Shown here in pieces: positions 1 to 9,699 of a stretch of DNA of 64,000 nt; the first letter of the stretch is position 1; each line of letters starts with the position of its first letter. Below the pieces are notes generated by a model that was given only the letters and a program-made list of their open reading frames with translations, made no database searches and was not told where the DNA came from. Position numbers and translations under genes: made by a program. Source of the stretch: JAEUJZ01 sp964460115 (GTDB lineage Bacteria > Myxococcota_A > Polyangia > Palsa-1104 > JAEUJZ01); the NCBI GenBank assembly GCA_964460115.1, contig CAYWPR010000001.1, forward strand, positions 124,001 to 188,000. Reading direction: 5' to 3'.

Positions 1-852
1 TAAGCTTTGAGGATGGACGGCCACGTGCAGACCGCTTTGCAAGAGCTCATCGACCCCTTCGGTGCTCACCGATAATTCGTGGCCGCGCAGGTTGTTTGGC
101 AGGCGGTGTTCGATTTGGCTGTTTTGCTGTGTCCAGTGCGTGCTGCCGCGCCGAGTGCGCATTTGGTTCGTCTTGACGCTGAACTCTCCGACTAGCTCAT
201 GGCTTTGTCCGCCATCGGCAGCGATCGTCAGCGCATAATCGACTTTGCGATCGCCGCCTGCTTCGGGGCGCAGGCTGCCGCTGACTGTGACATCGAACGG
301 ACCGGCGGCATTTTCACCGATCGGCATCTTCAGCGACTTGCTTTGCTCGGTCAAAACCGCCTCTGCCAAAACCTTGCGCGGCACCGCTTTGCGCAGCGTT
401 GGATATCCCACCGATGCAGCCCAGACGATGGCCAGCGCCGCAAACAGCGTACGGCCGTTTTTGCTCTCAATTAAATCGTAGGCAGAGCCAACCGTGCTGT
501 AGATGGCAAACGCCAGAAGCCCGCCCGCCAAAACCAAGCCGACCATCCCCTCGCGCAAATAGTCCATCTTGTAGCCAATGACGCCGACGCCAAGGACGAC
601 AATGAAAGTGACTTGGCTAAGCCAGCTTTCCCAGTGCTCATCCATAAACCGCCTATAGGCAGATGGAGGCGGGCCTTTTTTGTCGTTTGTCTCAGAGGAT
701 GCGCGCGCTGGCGTACGGCTGCTTTTGCCGCCATCGCGCGTCGTATGTCGCCGGGTGGGCTTATAGCCATCGGCTTCGCCCTCTGCGCCATTGTTTCGGG
801 TGGAAGTTTCGCCGCCGCCGCGGTCTAGTTCATCGTTATCTGCTGGTGCCAC
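1..852 (-). CDS. Membrane-anchored hypothetical protein (C-terminus off the window)
   Basis: I do not recognise the family. Reading leftward, 284 codons are open and run off the window edge. The start chosen is a GTG preceded six bases upstream by AGAGAGG, a strong ribosome binding site; an internal ATG 69 codons later is the alternative. The first ~69 residues are polar, low-complexity and basic/acidic, and look disordered. Three hydrophobic helices follow at about residues 81-94, 102-120 and 135-150. The part after that is soluble and reads like a beta-rich domain of charged and small residues. The layout suggests an inner-membrane protein with a cytoplasmic disordered head and a soluble C-terminal domain. 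It diverges from the next gene across ~130 bp. Confidence 0.6.
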   Translation of the reverse strand, partial: MAPADNDELDRGGGETSTRNNGAEGEADGYKPTRRHTTRDGGKSSRTPARASSETNDKKGPPPSAYRRFMDEHWESWLSQVTFIVVLGVGVIGYKMDYLREGMVGLVLAGGLLAFAIYSTVGSAYDLIESKNGRTLFAALAIVWAASVGYPTLRKAVPRKVLAEAVLTEQSKSLKMPIGENAAGPFDVTVSGSLRPEAGGDRKVDYALTIAADGGQSHELVGEFSVKTNQMRTRRGSTHWTQQNSQIEHRLPNNLRGHELSVSTEGVDELLQSGLHVAVHPQSL

Positions 853-986
853 GAAAAGCCTCTCTTGCACAAAAGTCGCCGGGAAAATATCGTGCTCTCC
901 CGCCCCATGCAAGAATAGCTGTGGCTGAGGCGCAATCGGGGCAATAAACAAGCGGCTGGCCACTTACCCTTTAGACTAGGTTAACG

Positions 987-2129
987 ATGAAGTCAGCGTC
1001 TTTTCGCCGTTTCATAGGGCGGCTTTTACCCATTGCCGTCGCGATTGCCGCACTTTTATATGCCATCCATCGCACCGATCTGGACAAAACCTGGCAGCAT
1101 TTGCGGCAGGCCTCGCTAGGCTGGCTGCTTTTGGTCTCGGCCGGCATGACGCTTTTGAACTGCGCCGCCGACACCTTCGCCATGTACCATGTCTTTGCCG
1201 GATTCGGACTGCGGCTGCGCTTTTTTGACCTGTACACCATCCGCGCCGCGACCTACACGCTGGCGGTCATCCACTATCACGCCGGGCAGCTTGGCATCAT
1301 CGGCTTTCTTTACCGAGTTGCGCGCGTGCCCTTGTCGCGGGCCAGCGCCTATATTCTTTTTATTATCGGCATCTGGGTGGCCCTGCTTGTGATCTTTGCC
1401 ACCGGAGGCGCGCTGCTTGGCGGCCCCAAAGGACGAGCGGTGTTGCCTTGGCTGACGCCGTTTGCGCTGGGGCTTGTCGTATATGCCTTGGTTTTGCGCT
1501 TTCCGCCGCGCTTTTTGCGCGTGCCGCCCGTTGCGATTGCCGGCAGTGCGAAAGATTCGCTTTTGACCAATCTATGGCAGCGCGTGATTCGGCTGATCAG
1601 CAACTTGTGGGAGCCGCTGCACACCGCCGGCCTGTCCGGGCATTTGCGGGCGCTCCTCGTTCGGCTGCCGCACCTGGCAGTCCTTTTGATTTGGCATTTT
1701 ATCGCCCTGCGCTGCTTTCATATCAAGGTGCCCTTTTACCTGGCCATGCTGTATCTGCCGGTAGTATTTGCCGTCGGAGCGCTGCCGATCAGCATTTTTG
1801 GCCTGGGCACCACCCAGATGGTGGCGCCTTACTATTTCGCGGATTTTGCCGGCTCGGGCCCTAGCGGCAACGCGGCAGCTTTTGCCTACAGCTTGTCGAT
1901 GACCGCGATTTCCACGGTCAGTAACCTTGTCATGGGATTTTTGTTTCTACGCCGCGGCGCGCGGCTTGGTCTAAGCACCACGCCCGAACAAACGGCCAAG
2001 ATGGAAGCTCAGCTTACAGCCGAAGCGCAGGCGGCTTCTGCTCCGCCGACGATTTCCGCCGAGGAAAACAGCGCATCCTTAGGTTCGGTGCTATACCCGA
2101 ATTCGGAGGATCGGCTTATCCTTCACTGA
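987..2129 (+). CDS. Lysylphosphatidylglycerol synthase TM-region/UPF0104-like membrane protein
   Basis: A polytopic inner-membrane protein of 380 residues with about eight or nine hydrophobic helices between residues 15 and 330. The spaced helices, the conserved HYHAGQLG segment near residue 95 and the GLGTTQ motif near residue 275 resemble the flippase-like membrane domain of lysylphosphatidylglycerol synthases and the UPF0104/AglD2 group. The soluble transferase half found in MprF is absent. A polar C-terminal tail rich in Ala and Glu follows the last helix. It starts a tight cluster: the next gene begins 7 bases after its stop. A role in moving or modifying a lipid-linked substrate is inferred from the family only. 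Confidence 0.65.
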   Translation: MKSASFRRFIGRLLPIAVAIAALLYAIHRTDLDKTWQHLRQASLGWLLLVSAGMTLLNCAADTFAMYHVFAGFGLRLRFFDLYTIRAATYTLAVIHYHAGQLGIIGFLYRVARVPLSRASAYILFIIGIWVALLVIFATGGALLGGPKGRAVLPWLTPFALGLVVYALVLRFPPRFLRVPPVAIAGSAKDSLLTNLWQRVIRLISNLWEPLHTAGLSGHLRALLVRLPHLAVLLIWHFIALRCFHIKVPFYLAMLYLPVVFAVGALPISIFGLGTTQMVAPYYFADFAGSGPSGNAAAFAYSLSMTAISTVSNLVMGFLFLRRGARLGLSTTPEQTAKMEAQLTAEAQAASAPPTISAEENSASLGSVLYPNSEDRLILH

Positions 2130-2136
2130 AACGCGT

Positions 2137-3099
2137 ATGCTTCCTGCGCTAACACTTCTAGCGTTGTGCTCGCTTCCCAAGCTGCTTTTGTACCCTGACG
2201 GCCCCGTGGAAAACGGCGGCGGAACGGTCAATCGCGCGCCTCCTCCGGTGGTTTTGGTCAAAAGCGCCGGAGTGCGCGCGGTGCAAGAAGTCGCCGACGC
2301 CTTCAGCGATGGCTGCCGAGTTCACGTGCAGCAGATTTATATAGGCGAAGGACCGACCGAGATTGCGCGCGCGCGTGAGATCGTCCAGTCCGCGCGCGTG
2401 CTTGTCGCGGTGGGCCAGCCGGCCATCGAACTGATGATTGGCGTGCGCGCGCACATCGTCTATGCGCTGGCCCCCGATCCGCCCCCAGGCCTGATTGGCA
2501 CCAACAACAGCGCCCCGCCTTTACAGGTCTTTAAGGCGCTTTTGTCTCTGCGTCCGCACACGCGACGAATTGCCGCCATTTCTAGCGAACGGGGCGCGCA
2601 TCGGCTGGTCCAAGCGCGGGCCGCGGCGCGCAGCTTGGGCCTGGAGCTTGTCGATCTGCCGGCCGACGACAGCCGTGCCGCAATTCGCGCGCTGCGCGCA
2701 CTTTTTGTACCGATGCCCGATGAGCCCGCTGGAAAGACCGCTGGCTCTCCAGTCGACGCGCTGTGGCTGGGCGCCGATCCGCAGCTTGTCGATACGCAAG
2801 TGTTGCAATTTGTTCTGCAGATGCAGATTCAGTGGCAAGTGCCGGTGGTGGCAGCCACCCGCCAACAAGTCAGCTTCGGAGCGCTTCTAACCGTCGATTG
2901 GCCGCTAGAAGCCGTCGGACGCAACCTGGCTTGGCAAGTCAATCAGCTACTTGATGATCCCGAACACATTGCAGATTTGGCCCGCGATCATCCCATGGGT
3001 ACGCCCGAGACCGTCATCAACGCCCAGGCGGCCCGGCGTTTGGGCATTTCGGTCGAGGCGCTGCGCCCGCTTCCCCCCTGGAAGGTGATCGAGCGATGA
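2137..3099 (+). CDS. ABC_sub_bind (DUF534)-like periplasmic binding protein
   Basis: 320 residues with the two-lobe arrangement of the ABC_sub_bind family. The first lobe (about 35-130) has the pattern VVLVKSAGV and later LVAVGQPAIE. The second (about 140-300) has RRIAAISSE, DALWLGADPQ and a final VINAQAARRLG segment, typical of these proteins. The N-terminus is hydrophobic (residues 3-18) but has no clear cleavage site, so export is likely but unproven. No ABC permease or ATPase gene lies beside it. Instead its stop overlaps the start of a histidine kinase by 4 bases (ATGA), so it may act as a ligand-binding partner of that sensor. This role is inference. Confidence 0.65.
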   Translation: MLPALTLLALCSLPKLLLYPDGPVENGGGTVNRAPPPVVLVKSAGVRAVQEVADAFSDGCRVHVQQIYIGEGPTEIARAREIVQSARVLVAVGQPAIELMIGVRAHIVYALAPDPPPGLIGTNNSAPPLQVFKALLSLRPHTRRIAAISSERGAHRLVQARAAARSLGLELVDLPADDSRAAIRALRALFVPMPDEPAGKTAGSPVDALWLGADPQLVDTQVLQFVLQMQIQWQVPVVAATRQQVSFGALLTVDWPLEAVGRNLAWQVNQLLDDPEHIADLARDHPMGTPETVINAQAARRLGISVEALRPLPPWKVIER

Positions 3100-5942
3100 A
3101 CCCGGCCGACCCGGCAGCAGAATCTGCAGGTGCCGCGTCTACATCTTCGCCAATCTCTCAAGAAGAACCGACCACGCCCGCGGCCTCAGCGCTTTCTGAC
3201 AGCACACCGATCGATCCCGTAGCGCCCTGCGAAATCCCGGTCCCCGAAGAAAGCACCTTAAAACTCGCAACCATTTCGCGAGCAGAGGCAAATGCCGCCG
3301 CGTCCCTGAGCACGGCGGCCGCCGAACTGGCCACAGCCGCCACGACCCAGCCAAGGACCACGCCCGGCCTAGAAGGCGACAACTTATCGATACGCGAGAC
3401 CCTGCCGCTGGCCCATCCGCAAAGCGTGGTCGTCAAACCGGCCGACACTTCTGATCTGAGCAAAGCCGAGGAAACGACCGAGATCCTCGGGCTTGAGCAA
3501 AGCGGCGAAATCAGCGGTTGGGGCAATCTGCTGATGCGGCAGCGCTCCAGTTTCTTTCGGCAGGTATTTTTGTGGCTTTTGGCCATCTCGCTGCTGATGT
3601 CGGTGGGCTCGGGCGCTATCTATTACAGTCGGCAGCTTGCCTTCATTGAAGAAGACGGGCAGCAGCGGGCCGAGCTTTTGCTGGGTTATCTGGCGACGCA
3701 ATCGCAGCTTGGTGCCTTTGCCGGTGACAAAGTACTGCTGGAACATCCGGTGCGCCGGGTGATCGATCAAAAAGATGTCGTCTTTGTGGCCGTCTACGAT
3801 CTTTCCGGAAAGGAACTTATCAAGTCGAGCGGCCGGATCGGTCAAGCGCCGCCGGATCCGCCGGCTGGCTTGCTTGGTGAAATGCTTCGCGCCACGCGAC
3901 GGGATCCGCAGATCAAACAGAAGAACAAAAACGATATCTTTTTTCAAAACGTCGCCGCCAATCACAACCACGCGCTTATCAACGAAGAATGGAACTGTCT
4001 GGATTTGTATGCGCCCATCGTCATCAGCGAACGCGGCGGACCGGGCGTGGCGGCATTCGTTTCGCCAAGCGATCGACTGACCCATGAACGCGTCGTAGGT
4101 GTGGCGCGCGTCGGCCTGTCGCTGGAAACCGCCAATGAGCGGCTGCGCGACGTATTGCGCTGGGGGGTGGGCCTGGGGCTGCTTTTGCTGGCCATGGGGG
4201 CAACCGCCGCCTACTTTATCGCCGGCCGCATCAGCGTCCCGATTTTGGAACTTGTGCGCGGCGCCGACGAAATTCGCAACGGCAATTTGCATCCACGCAT
4301 CAATGTCTCGCGCACCGACGAACTGGGCATGCTTGCCGAATCCTTTCTGCGCATGGCCGAGCGCCTGCGTGAAACCATGTCGGCGCTGTCGCGTCTGAAC
4401 CGCGATCTGGAAAGCGAAGTCAAACGGCGCACGCGGCAAATTCGCCTGGCCTACGCGTTTACCTCTGTTTTGAATTCGCCCATCGATCGCAGCGACGAAG
4501 CCATGGATGCTGCTGATTTGACGGTGATGCTCGATCAGGCCTTGGCGGCGCTCGTCGAGGCCACCGGCACCAAAGGCGGCGGCGTCTTTTTGGCCGATGA
4601 AAGTATCAGCGACGGCGAGCTTTTGGTCCGCGCCGCTTATGGCGTCTCGACGCATACCTTGGGTCCAACGCCGCCCCTCAAAGACTTTTTAGAGCAGTGC
4701 GTCAATAACGCCGATGGCATGGTGCCGACGCTGCATGAAGCCGTACAGGTCGTCGGCCGGCGCCTTTTGGTGCCTTTGGTCTTTCGCAACCATCCTCTAG
4801 GCCTTTTGGTGCTGGTGCTTTGCGAGGATGAGCCGCCCGAGCAAACGCTTCTAGAGTTCGTACGCCAGGCCGCAGCGCAGATGGCCATCGCGGTCAGCAA
4901 TGCTCGCGCTTACGCCCGTCTGTCGCAACTGGCCACGGAGCTGCGTCTGCGTACCGAAACCTTGGCGGCCCAGCGCGATCAGGTCAAAGCCCAGCGCGAT
5001 CAGCTTGAAACGCAGCGCAATCAGCTTGAAGAGCAGCGCAATCAATTGGCGGCGCAGGGCATGCAATTGCGCATTCAGCGCAATCAGCTTCGCGAAGTGA
5101 ATCGTCTGAAGTCGGAATTTTTGGCCAATGTCTCACACGAGCTGCGCACGCCGCTAAACGCCATCATGGGCTACTCCGAGCTTATCGATGACGAGATCTA
5201 CGGTCCCATTTCGGTCGATGCGCACGAGGCGGTCACCGGCGTCCTGGCTTCCTCGGCCAATCTGCTGCGCCTTATCAATCAGATTCTGGATCTGTCGCGA
5301 ATCGAGGCCGGCAAGATGGAATTCTTCTTTGAAGAGATCGACATCTCGACGGTCTGTAGCGCGGTCATTCGCGAAGCCGAGGCGATGGGTCGCGACCGGC
5401 CCTATCGCGTAGAACTTACAAGCCCGCCGGGGCTGCGCATCGTCACCGATGCCGTGAAACTGCAGCAAATTCTGACCAACCTCATCGCCAACGCCATCAA
5501 GTTCACGGCCCAGGGATCGGTCTATGTCGAGGCCAAAGAACTTCTAGGCGGCGATGTGCAGATTTCGGTACACGACACCGGAATCGGTATTAAAAGCGAG
5601 AACTTGCAGCTTATTTTCGAGGAATTTCGCCAAGTGGACGGCAGCTCGACGCGGCGATTTGGCGGGACGGGCCTGGGATTGGCCATCGCCCGCCGCCTGG
5701 CCGAAATGCTCGGGGCGACGATCTCTGTCGAAAGCACATTTGGCGAGGGCTCGGTCTTTAGTGTGCATTTGCCGCGCATTCCACCGCCGCAGCCGGCTGG
5801 CCGCTCGCGACCGCGCGACGCCGACAGCAACCCATATGTCAGTATGTTCTCGGATCCTGAGATACCGCGCCTTTTGCAAACCAACCTACTTGCCGGACCC
5901 GGGCCGAAATTGCCGCCCGATCGGTCGCAAGACGAAACATAG
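3096..5942 (+). CDS. Large membrane sensor histidine kinase (Cache-like/HAMP/GAF/coiled coil/HisKA/HATPase)
   Basis: 948 residues. Order: a Ser/Thr/Pro/Ala-rich disordered head (1-145), TM1 (~155-177), a periplasmic sensor region (~180-350), TM2 (~355-376), HAMP (to ~430), a GAF-type domain (~470-610), a coiled coil of heptads beginning QR (626-667), then HisKA with the phospho-acceptor His681 in SHELRTPLNAIMGY. The HATPase_c domain carries the N box NLIANAIKF, G1 DTGIGI and G2 GGTGLGLAIA. All catalytic boxes are intact. It overlaps the binding-protein gene by 4 bases and is followed at once by a single-domain receiver, a likely cognate partner. The long cytoplasmic disordered head before TM1 is unusual for the family. 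Confidence 0.9.
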   Translation: MNPADPAAESAGAASTSSPISQEEPTTPAASALSDSTPIDPVAPCEIPVPEESTLKLATISRAEANAAASLSTAAAELATAATTQPRTTPGLEGDNLSIRETLPLAHPQSVVVKPADTSDLSKAEETTEILGLEQSGEISGWGNLLMRQRSSFFRQVFLWLLAISLLMSVGSGAIYYSRQLAFIEEDGQQRAELLLGYLATQSQLGAFAGDKVLLEHPVRRVIDQKDVVFVAVYDLSGKELIKSSGRIGQAPPDPPAGLLGEMLRATRRDPQIKQKNKNDIFFQNVAANHNHALINEEWNCLDLYAPIVISERGGPGVAAFVSPSDRLTHERVVGVARVGLSLETANERLRDVLRWGVGLGLLLLAMGATAAYFIAGRISVPILELVRGADEIRNGNLHPRINVSRTDELGMLAESFLRMAERLRETMSALSRLNRDLESEVKRRTRQIRLAYAFTSVLNSPIDRSDEAMDAADLTVMLDQALAALVEATGTKGGGVFLADESISDGELLVRAAYGVSTHTLGPTPPLKDFLEQCVNNADGMVPTLHEAVQVVGRRLLVPLVFRNHPLGLLVLVLCEDEPPEQTLLEFVRQAAAQMAIAVSNARAYARLSQLATELRLRTETLAAQRDQVKAQRDQLETQRNQLEEQRNQLAAQGMQLRIQRNQLREVNRLKSEFLANVSHELRTPLNAIMGYSELIDDEIYGPISVDAHEAVTGVLASSANLLRLINQILDLSRIEAGKMEFFFEEIDISTVCSAVIREAEAMGRDRPYRVELTSPPGLRIVTDAVKLQQILTNLIANAIKFTAQGSVYVEAKELLGGDVQISVHDTGIGIKSENLQLIFEEFRQVDGSSTRRFGGTGLGLAIARRLAEMLGATISVESTFGEGSVFSVHLPRIPPPQPAGRSRPRDADSNPYVSMFSDPEIPRLLQTNLLAGPGPKLPPDRSQDET
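4971..5096 (+). repeat. Six 21-bp tandem units encoding a coiled coil
   Basis: Six in-frame 21-base units, most beginning CAGCGC(A/G)ATCAG, encode heptads of the form QR(D/N)QLxx within the histidine kinase. Units 1-3 are nearly identical and units 4-6 have drifted. The repeat forms the signalling coiled coil between the GAF and HisKA domains. Copy number could vary by slippage, changing helix length in whole heptads. Confidence 0.85.
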
Positions 5943-5961
5943 GATTTGATCGAGTGCTCAT

Positions 5962-6354
5962 GTGACGACCAGCCTTACTCCGAATGACCGTACCGTGCTT
6001 CTCGTCGATGACGACGTTCACAACCAGCGAATTTTTGATCGGGTGCTGCGCCACTCGGGATTTCATGTGCGCATGGCCGCCACCGGCGATGAGGCCCTGC
6101 GTGAGGCCCGCGCCCATCTGCCCGACCTCATCCTGATGGACCTATCGATTCCGGTGATTGACGGATGGGAATGCTCGCGCCAGCTTAAGGCCGATCCCAA
6201 GACCCAGCACATCATCATTTTGGCGCTAACCGCCCATGCCATGCGCGGCGATCAGGAACGCGCCATTGCCGCAGGCTGCGATGGCTACCTGGCCAAACCA
6301 ATCTCACCCAAAAGACTGGTCGAAGAGGTCAAACAGCGTCTACAAATTAGCTAA
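5962..6354 (+). CDS. Single-domain response regulator (CheY/DivK-like)
   Basis: 130 residues forming one receiver domain and nothing else. Acidic pocket residues lie at 16-18 (VDDD), the phospho-acceptor is Asp60 in LILMDLSIP, the switch Thr is Thr90 (ALTA), and the conserved Lys112 sits in LAKP. It starts at GTG 19 bases after the histidine kinase stop, so the two are very probably co-transcribed partners. Having no output domain, it must act through protein-protein contact or as a phosphorelay intermediate. The sequence resembles DivK/CheY-type receivers, but no specific function can be assigned. Confidence 0.9.
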   Translation: MTTSLTPNDRTVLLVDDDVHNQRIFDRVLRHSGFHVRMAATGDEALREARAHLPDLILMDLSIPVIDGWECSRQLKADPKTQHIIILALTAHAMRGDQERAIAAGCDGYLAKPISPKRLVEEVKQRLQIS

Positions 6355-6403
6355 TTCGCGTCCCAAATGCGCTGCTTGCATGCGGATCCGCCCATCCGCT
6401 CGG

Positions 6404-6477
6404 TGACCGCGGCGCGATTCGAACGCGCGACCTACTGTTTAGGAAACAGTTGCTCTATCCGGCTGAGCTACGCAGTC
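6404..6477 (-). tRNA. tRNA-Arg (anticodon CCT)
   Basis: On the minus strand the sequence folds into a full cloverleaf. The 7-bp acceptor stem is GACTGCG/CGCGGTC with one G-U pair. The D stem is GCTC/GAGC, the anticodon stem ACTGT/ACAGT, the loop TTCCTAA, and the T stem GCGCG/CGCGC with loop TTCGAAT. Bases 34-36 are CCT, which reads AGG (Arg). CCA is not encoded after A73; the genome continues CCG. Confidence 0.95.
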
Positions 6478-6495
6478 CTAGTCCCAAGCAAATCC

Positions 6496-6514
6496 TGCAG
6501 ACGGAGCGTCTGCA
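6496..6514. other. Perfect 8-bp hairpin between tRNA-Arg and gcvT
   Basis: TGCAGACG and CGTCTGCA flank a GAG loop. There is no T-run on either side, so it is not a classic terminator. It lies upstream of both the leftward tRNA and the rightward gcvT, where it could be an operator or a leader structure. Confidence 0.5.
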
Positions 6515-6617
6515 TCTATGACTACTTAGGCTGTCTTACAGAACGTCGTTCAAATAACACAGGATGCCAGGCTCTGGCAACGTATGCCGCTTGATTCTGC
6601 AGAGGTGCTGCGCCAAG

Positions 6618-7805
<1,188 letters not shown>

Positions 7806-7855
7806 GCGCTGTATCGAAGCACTTTCACGAAATCTCAAACGGATAGGAACAAGCG

Positions 7856-8248
7856 ATGGCAAAGGACTACCCGGACGATCTGCGTTACACCAAAGACCAC
7901 GAATGGGTGCGCATCAATGAAACGACCAAGCGCGCGCTCGTCGGCATCACCAAGTTTGCCGTCGACCAGCTTGGCGATATCACCATGGTCGATCTGCCCA
8001 AGGAAGGCGAGTCTTTTCGTCGCGAGCAGGTGCTAGCCACCGTGGAATCGGTCAAAGCCGTGTCGGACATCTATGCTCCGCTTTCCGGCAAAGTGCTGAA
8101 GGTCAACGATCCGGTGCGCGACACTCCAGAGACGCTGAACGATGACTGCTACGACGAAGGCTGGCTGGTCGAATTGGAGCTTTCCAGCTTGGCCGAAAGC
8201 AAAGAATTGATGACCGACGTCGAATACGAGCAGCACCTTCGCGAATAA
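7856..8248 (+). CDS. gcvH: Glycine cleavage H protein (lipoyl carrier)
   Basis: 130 residues, normal length for H protein. The lipoyl-attachment lysine is Lys67 in the motif ESVKAVSD. The N-terminal YTKDHEWVR and the LGDITMVDLP segment are family hallmarks. It shuttles the aminomethyl group from the P protein to GcvT and reduced lipoate to the L protein (dihydrolipoyl dehydrogenase, which is not in this window). It lies 50 bases after gcvT and 8 bases before gcvPA, consistent with one operon. Confidence 0.97.
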   Translation: MAKDYPDDLRYTKDHEWVRINETTKRALVGITKFAVDQLGDITMVDLPKEGESFRREQVLATVESVKAVSDIYAPLSGKVLKVNDPVRDTPETLNDDCYDEGWLVELELSSLAESKELMTDVEYEQHLRE

Positions 8249-8256
8249 GGACTTCG

Positions 8257-9699
8257 ATGCGCTACATCCCGCATACTGATGCAGACGTCGCAGAGATGCT
8301 GCGCGTCATCGGCGCTCAATCGGTTGACGCGCTGTTTGCACACATTCCTGCGTCCCTGCGCCCTAGTCGGCCGCTCAACATTGCCGCGCTGGACGAAGCG
8401 GCGCTGCTTGCGCATTTGGGCCAAATCGGTGCTCATAGCGTTCCGGCAGTCGGCGATACGCCTCGCGAATTGGCGGCGCTGTCGTTTTTGGGGGCGGGGC
8501 TTGTGCCGCACCACATTCCGACGGCGGTCGATGCGATGCTATGGCGCGCCGAATGGTATACTTCCTACACGCCCTATCAGCCCGAGGTGGCGCAGGGAAC
8601 CCTGCAAGCCATTTTTGAATATCAAACCCTGGTCGCCGAGCTCTTCGGCTCGCCGCCCAGCGCCGGAGCAGCGACTTATATCAGCAACGCCAGCATGTAT
8701 GACGGCGCGTCGTCGGCTGCCGAAGGTGTGCTGATGGCCAGGCGGCTAACCGGGCGTTCCGCCGTGCTGTATTGCGGCGCGCTGCATCCGCAGTATGCCG
8801 ACACCATTAATTGTTATCTGTCGGGGCTGCGCCGCCCGAATGAAAAGCTCGTGCATCAAGTCGGACTTAGTCCGGCGGGTGACGGGCGCATCGATATGGA
8901 CGGGCTGGATCGCACGCTCAAAGAGCTTGGCAATAGCCTGGCCTGCGTGGTCGTGCAGTCGCCCAACTACTTGGGCGTCATTGAAGATCTAAACGCCATC
9001 GCCGAGCGAGTGCATGCCGCCGGCGCACTTTTGGTGGCCGTGTGCACCGAGCCTTTGGCCATGGGACTGTTGCAGCCGCCCGGAACGCTTGGAGCCGACA
9101 TCATCTGCGGCGAAGGCATGGGCCTGGCGCTGCCTCCGACGCTAGGCGGGCCGGGAGTAGGCCTTTTTGCCGCACGCGCCGAATACGCGCGCCAAATGCC
9201 TGGACGGCTGGTGGGTGAAACCGTCGATCAAAGCGGAAGGCGCGGCTACGTGCTGACATTGGCCACGCGTGAGCAGCACATCCGCCGCGAAAAGGCGACT
9301 TCGAACATTTGCACGAACCATGGCCTTATCGCGCTGGCATTTACAATTCATCTATCGCTTCTAGGCCGCAGTGGTTTTGTGCGCTTGGCCGAGCTGAATT
9401 TGGCCAAAGCCGAATACGCTCGGCAGAAGCTGTCGCGGCTGAGCGGTTTTCGCTTGGCGGTCAGCGGACCGACTTTCAACGAATTCGCGCTGCGGCTGCG
9501 CGGCTCGATAAGTGCAACCACGGTGGTGGAACGGCTGCGCGAACAAAACATTTTGTGCGGCGTGCCGCTTGGCCAAGCCGGCTTTCGGCTTTCGACCCTG
9601 GCCGACGCCGAGCAAGTGCTGCTTATCGCCGTCAGCGAGCGCCACAAGCGCGAAGACATCGATCGTCTGGTCACCGCTCTTGATGAGGTATGTCCATGA
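8257..9699 (+). CDS. gcvPA: Glycine dehydrogenase (decarboxylating) subunit 1
   Basis: The N-terminal half of the split P protein, 480 residues. It resembles other GcvPA subunits from the opening YIPHTDADVAEML through FLGAGLVPHHIP, SYTPYQPEVAQGTLQ and the glycine-rich LGGPGVGLFA, to ATREQHIRREKATSNICTN. With GcvPB it forms the PLP-dependent heterotetramer that decarboxylates glycine and loads the aminomethyl group onto GcvH. This subunit lacks the PLP lysine, as expected for the split form. An AAGGA site lies just upstream of the ATG. The 3' end overlaps gcvPB by 10 bases. Confidence 0.97.
   Translation: MRYIPHTDADVAEMLRVIGAQSVDALFAHIPASLRPSRPLNIAALDEAALLAHLGQIGAHSVPAVGDTPRELAALSFLGAGLVPHHIPTAVDAMLWRAEWYTSYTPYQPEVAQGTLQAIFEYQTLVAELFGSPPSAGAATYISNASMYDGASSAAEGVLMARRLTGRSAVLYCGALHPQYADTINCYLSGLRRPNEKLVHQVGLSPAGDGRIDMDGLDRTLKELGNSLACVVVQSPNYLGVIEDLNAIAERVHAAGALLVAVCTEPLAMGLLQPPGTLGADIICGEGMGLALPPTLGGPGVGLFAARAEYARQMPGRLVGETVDQSGRRGYVLTLATREQHIRREKATSNICTNHGLIALAFTIHLSLLGRSGFVRLAELNLAKAEYARQKLSRLSGFRLAVSGPTFNEFALRLRGSISATTVVERLREQNILCGVPLGQAGFRLSTLADAEQVLLIAVSERHKREDIDRLVTALDEVCP

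Noticed and set aside
3384..4655. 423-codon open frame on the minus strand inside the large histidine kinase gene
   Set aside because: Antisense to a gene with clear domains; no ribosome binding site and no recognisable motif. Long antisense frames are expected in GC-rich genes.
6478..6617. Glycine riboswitch upstream of gcvT
   Set aside because: I looked for the conserved glycine aptamer cores in the leader and saw none; only an 8-bp hairpin is present.
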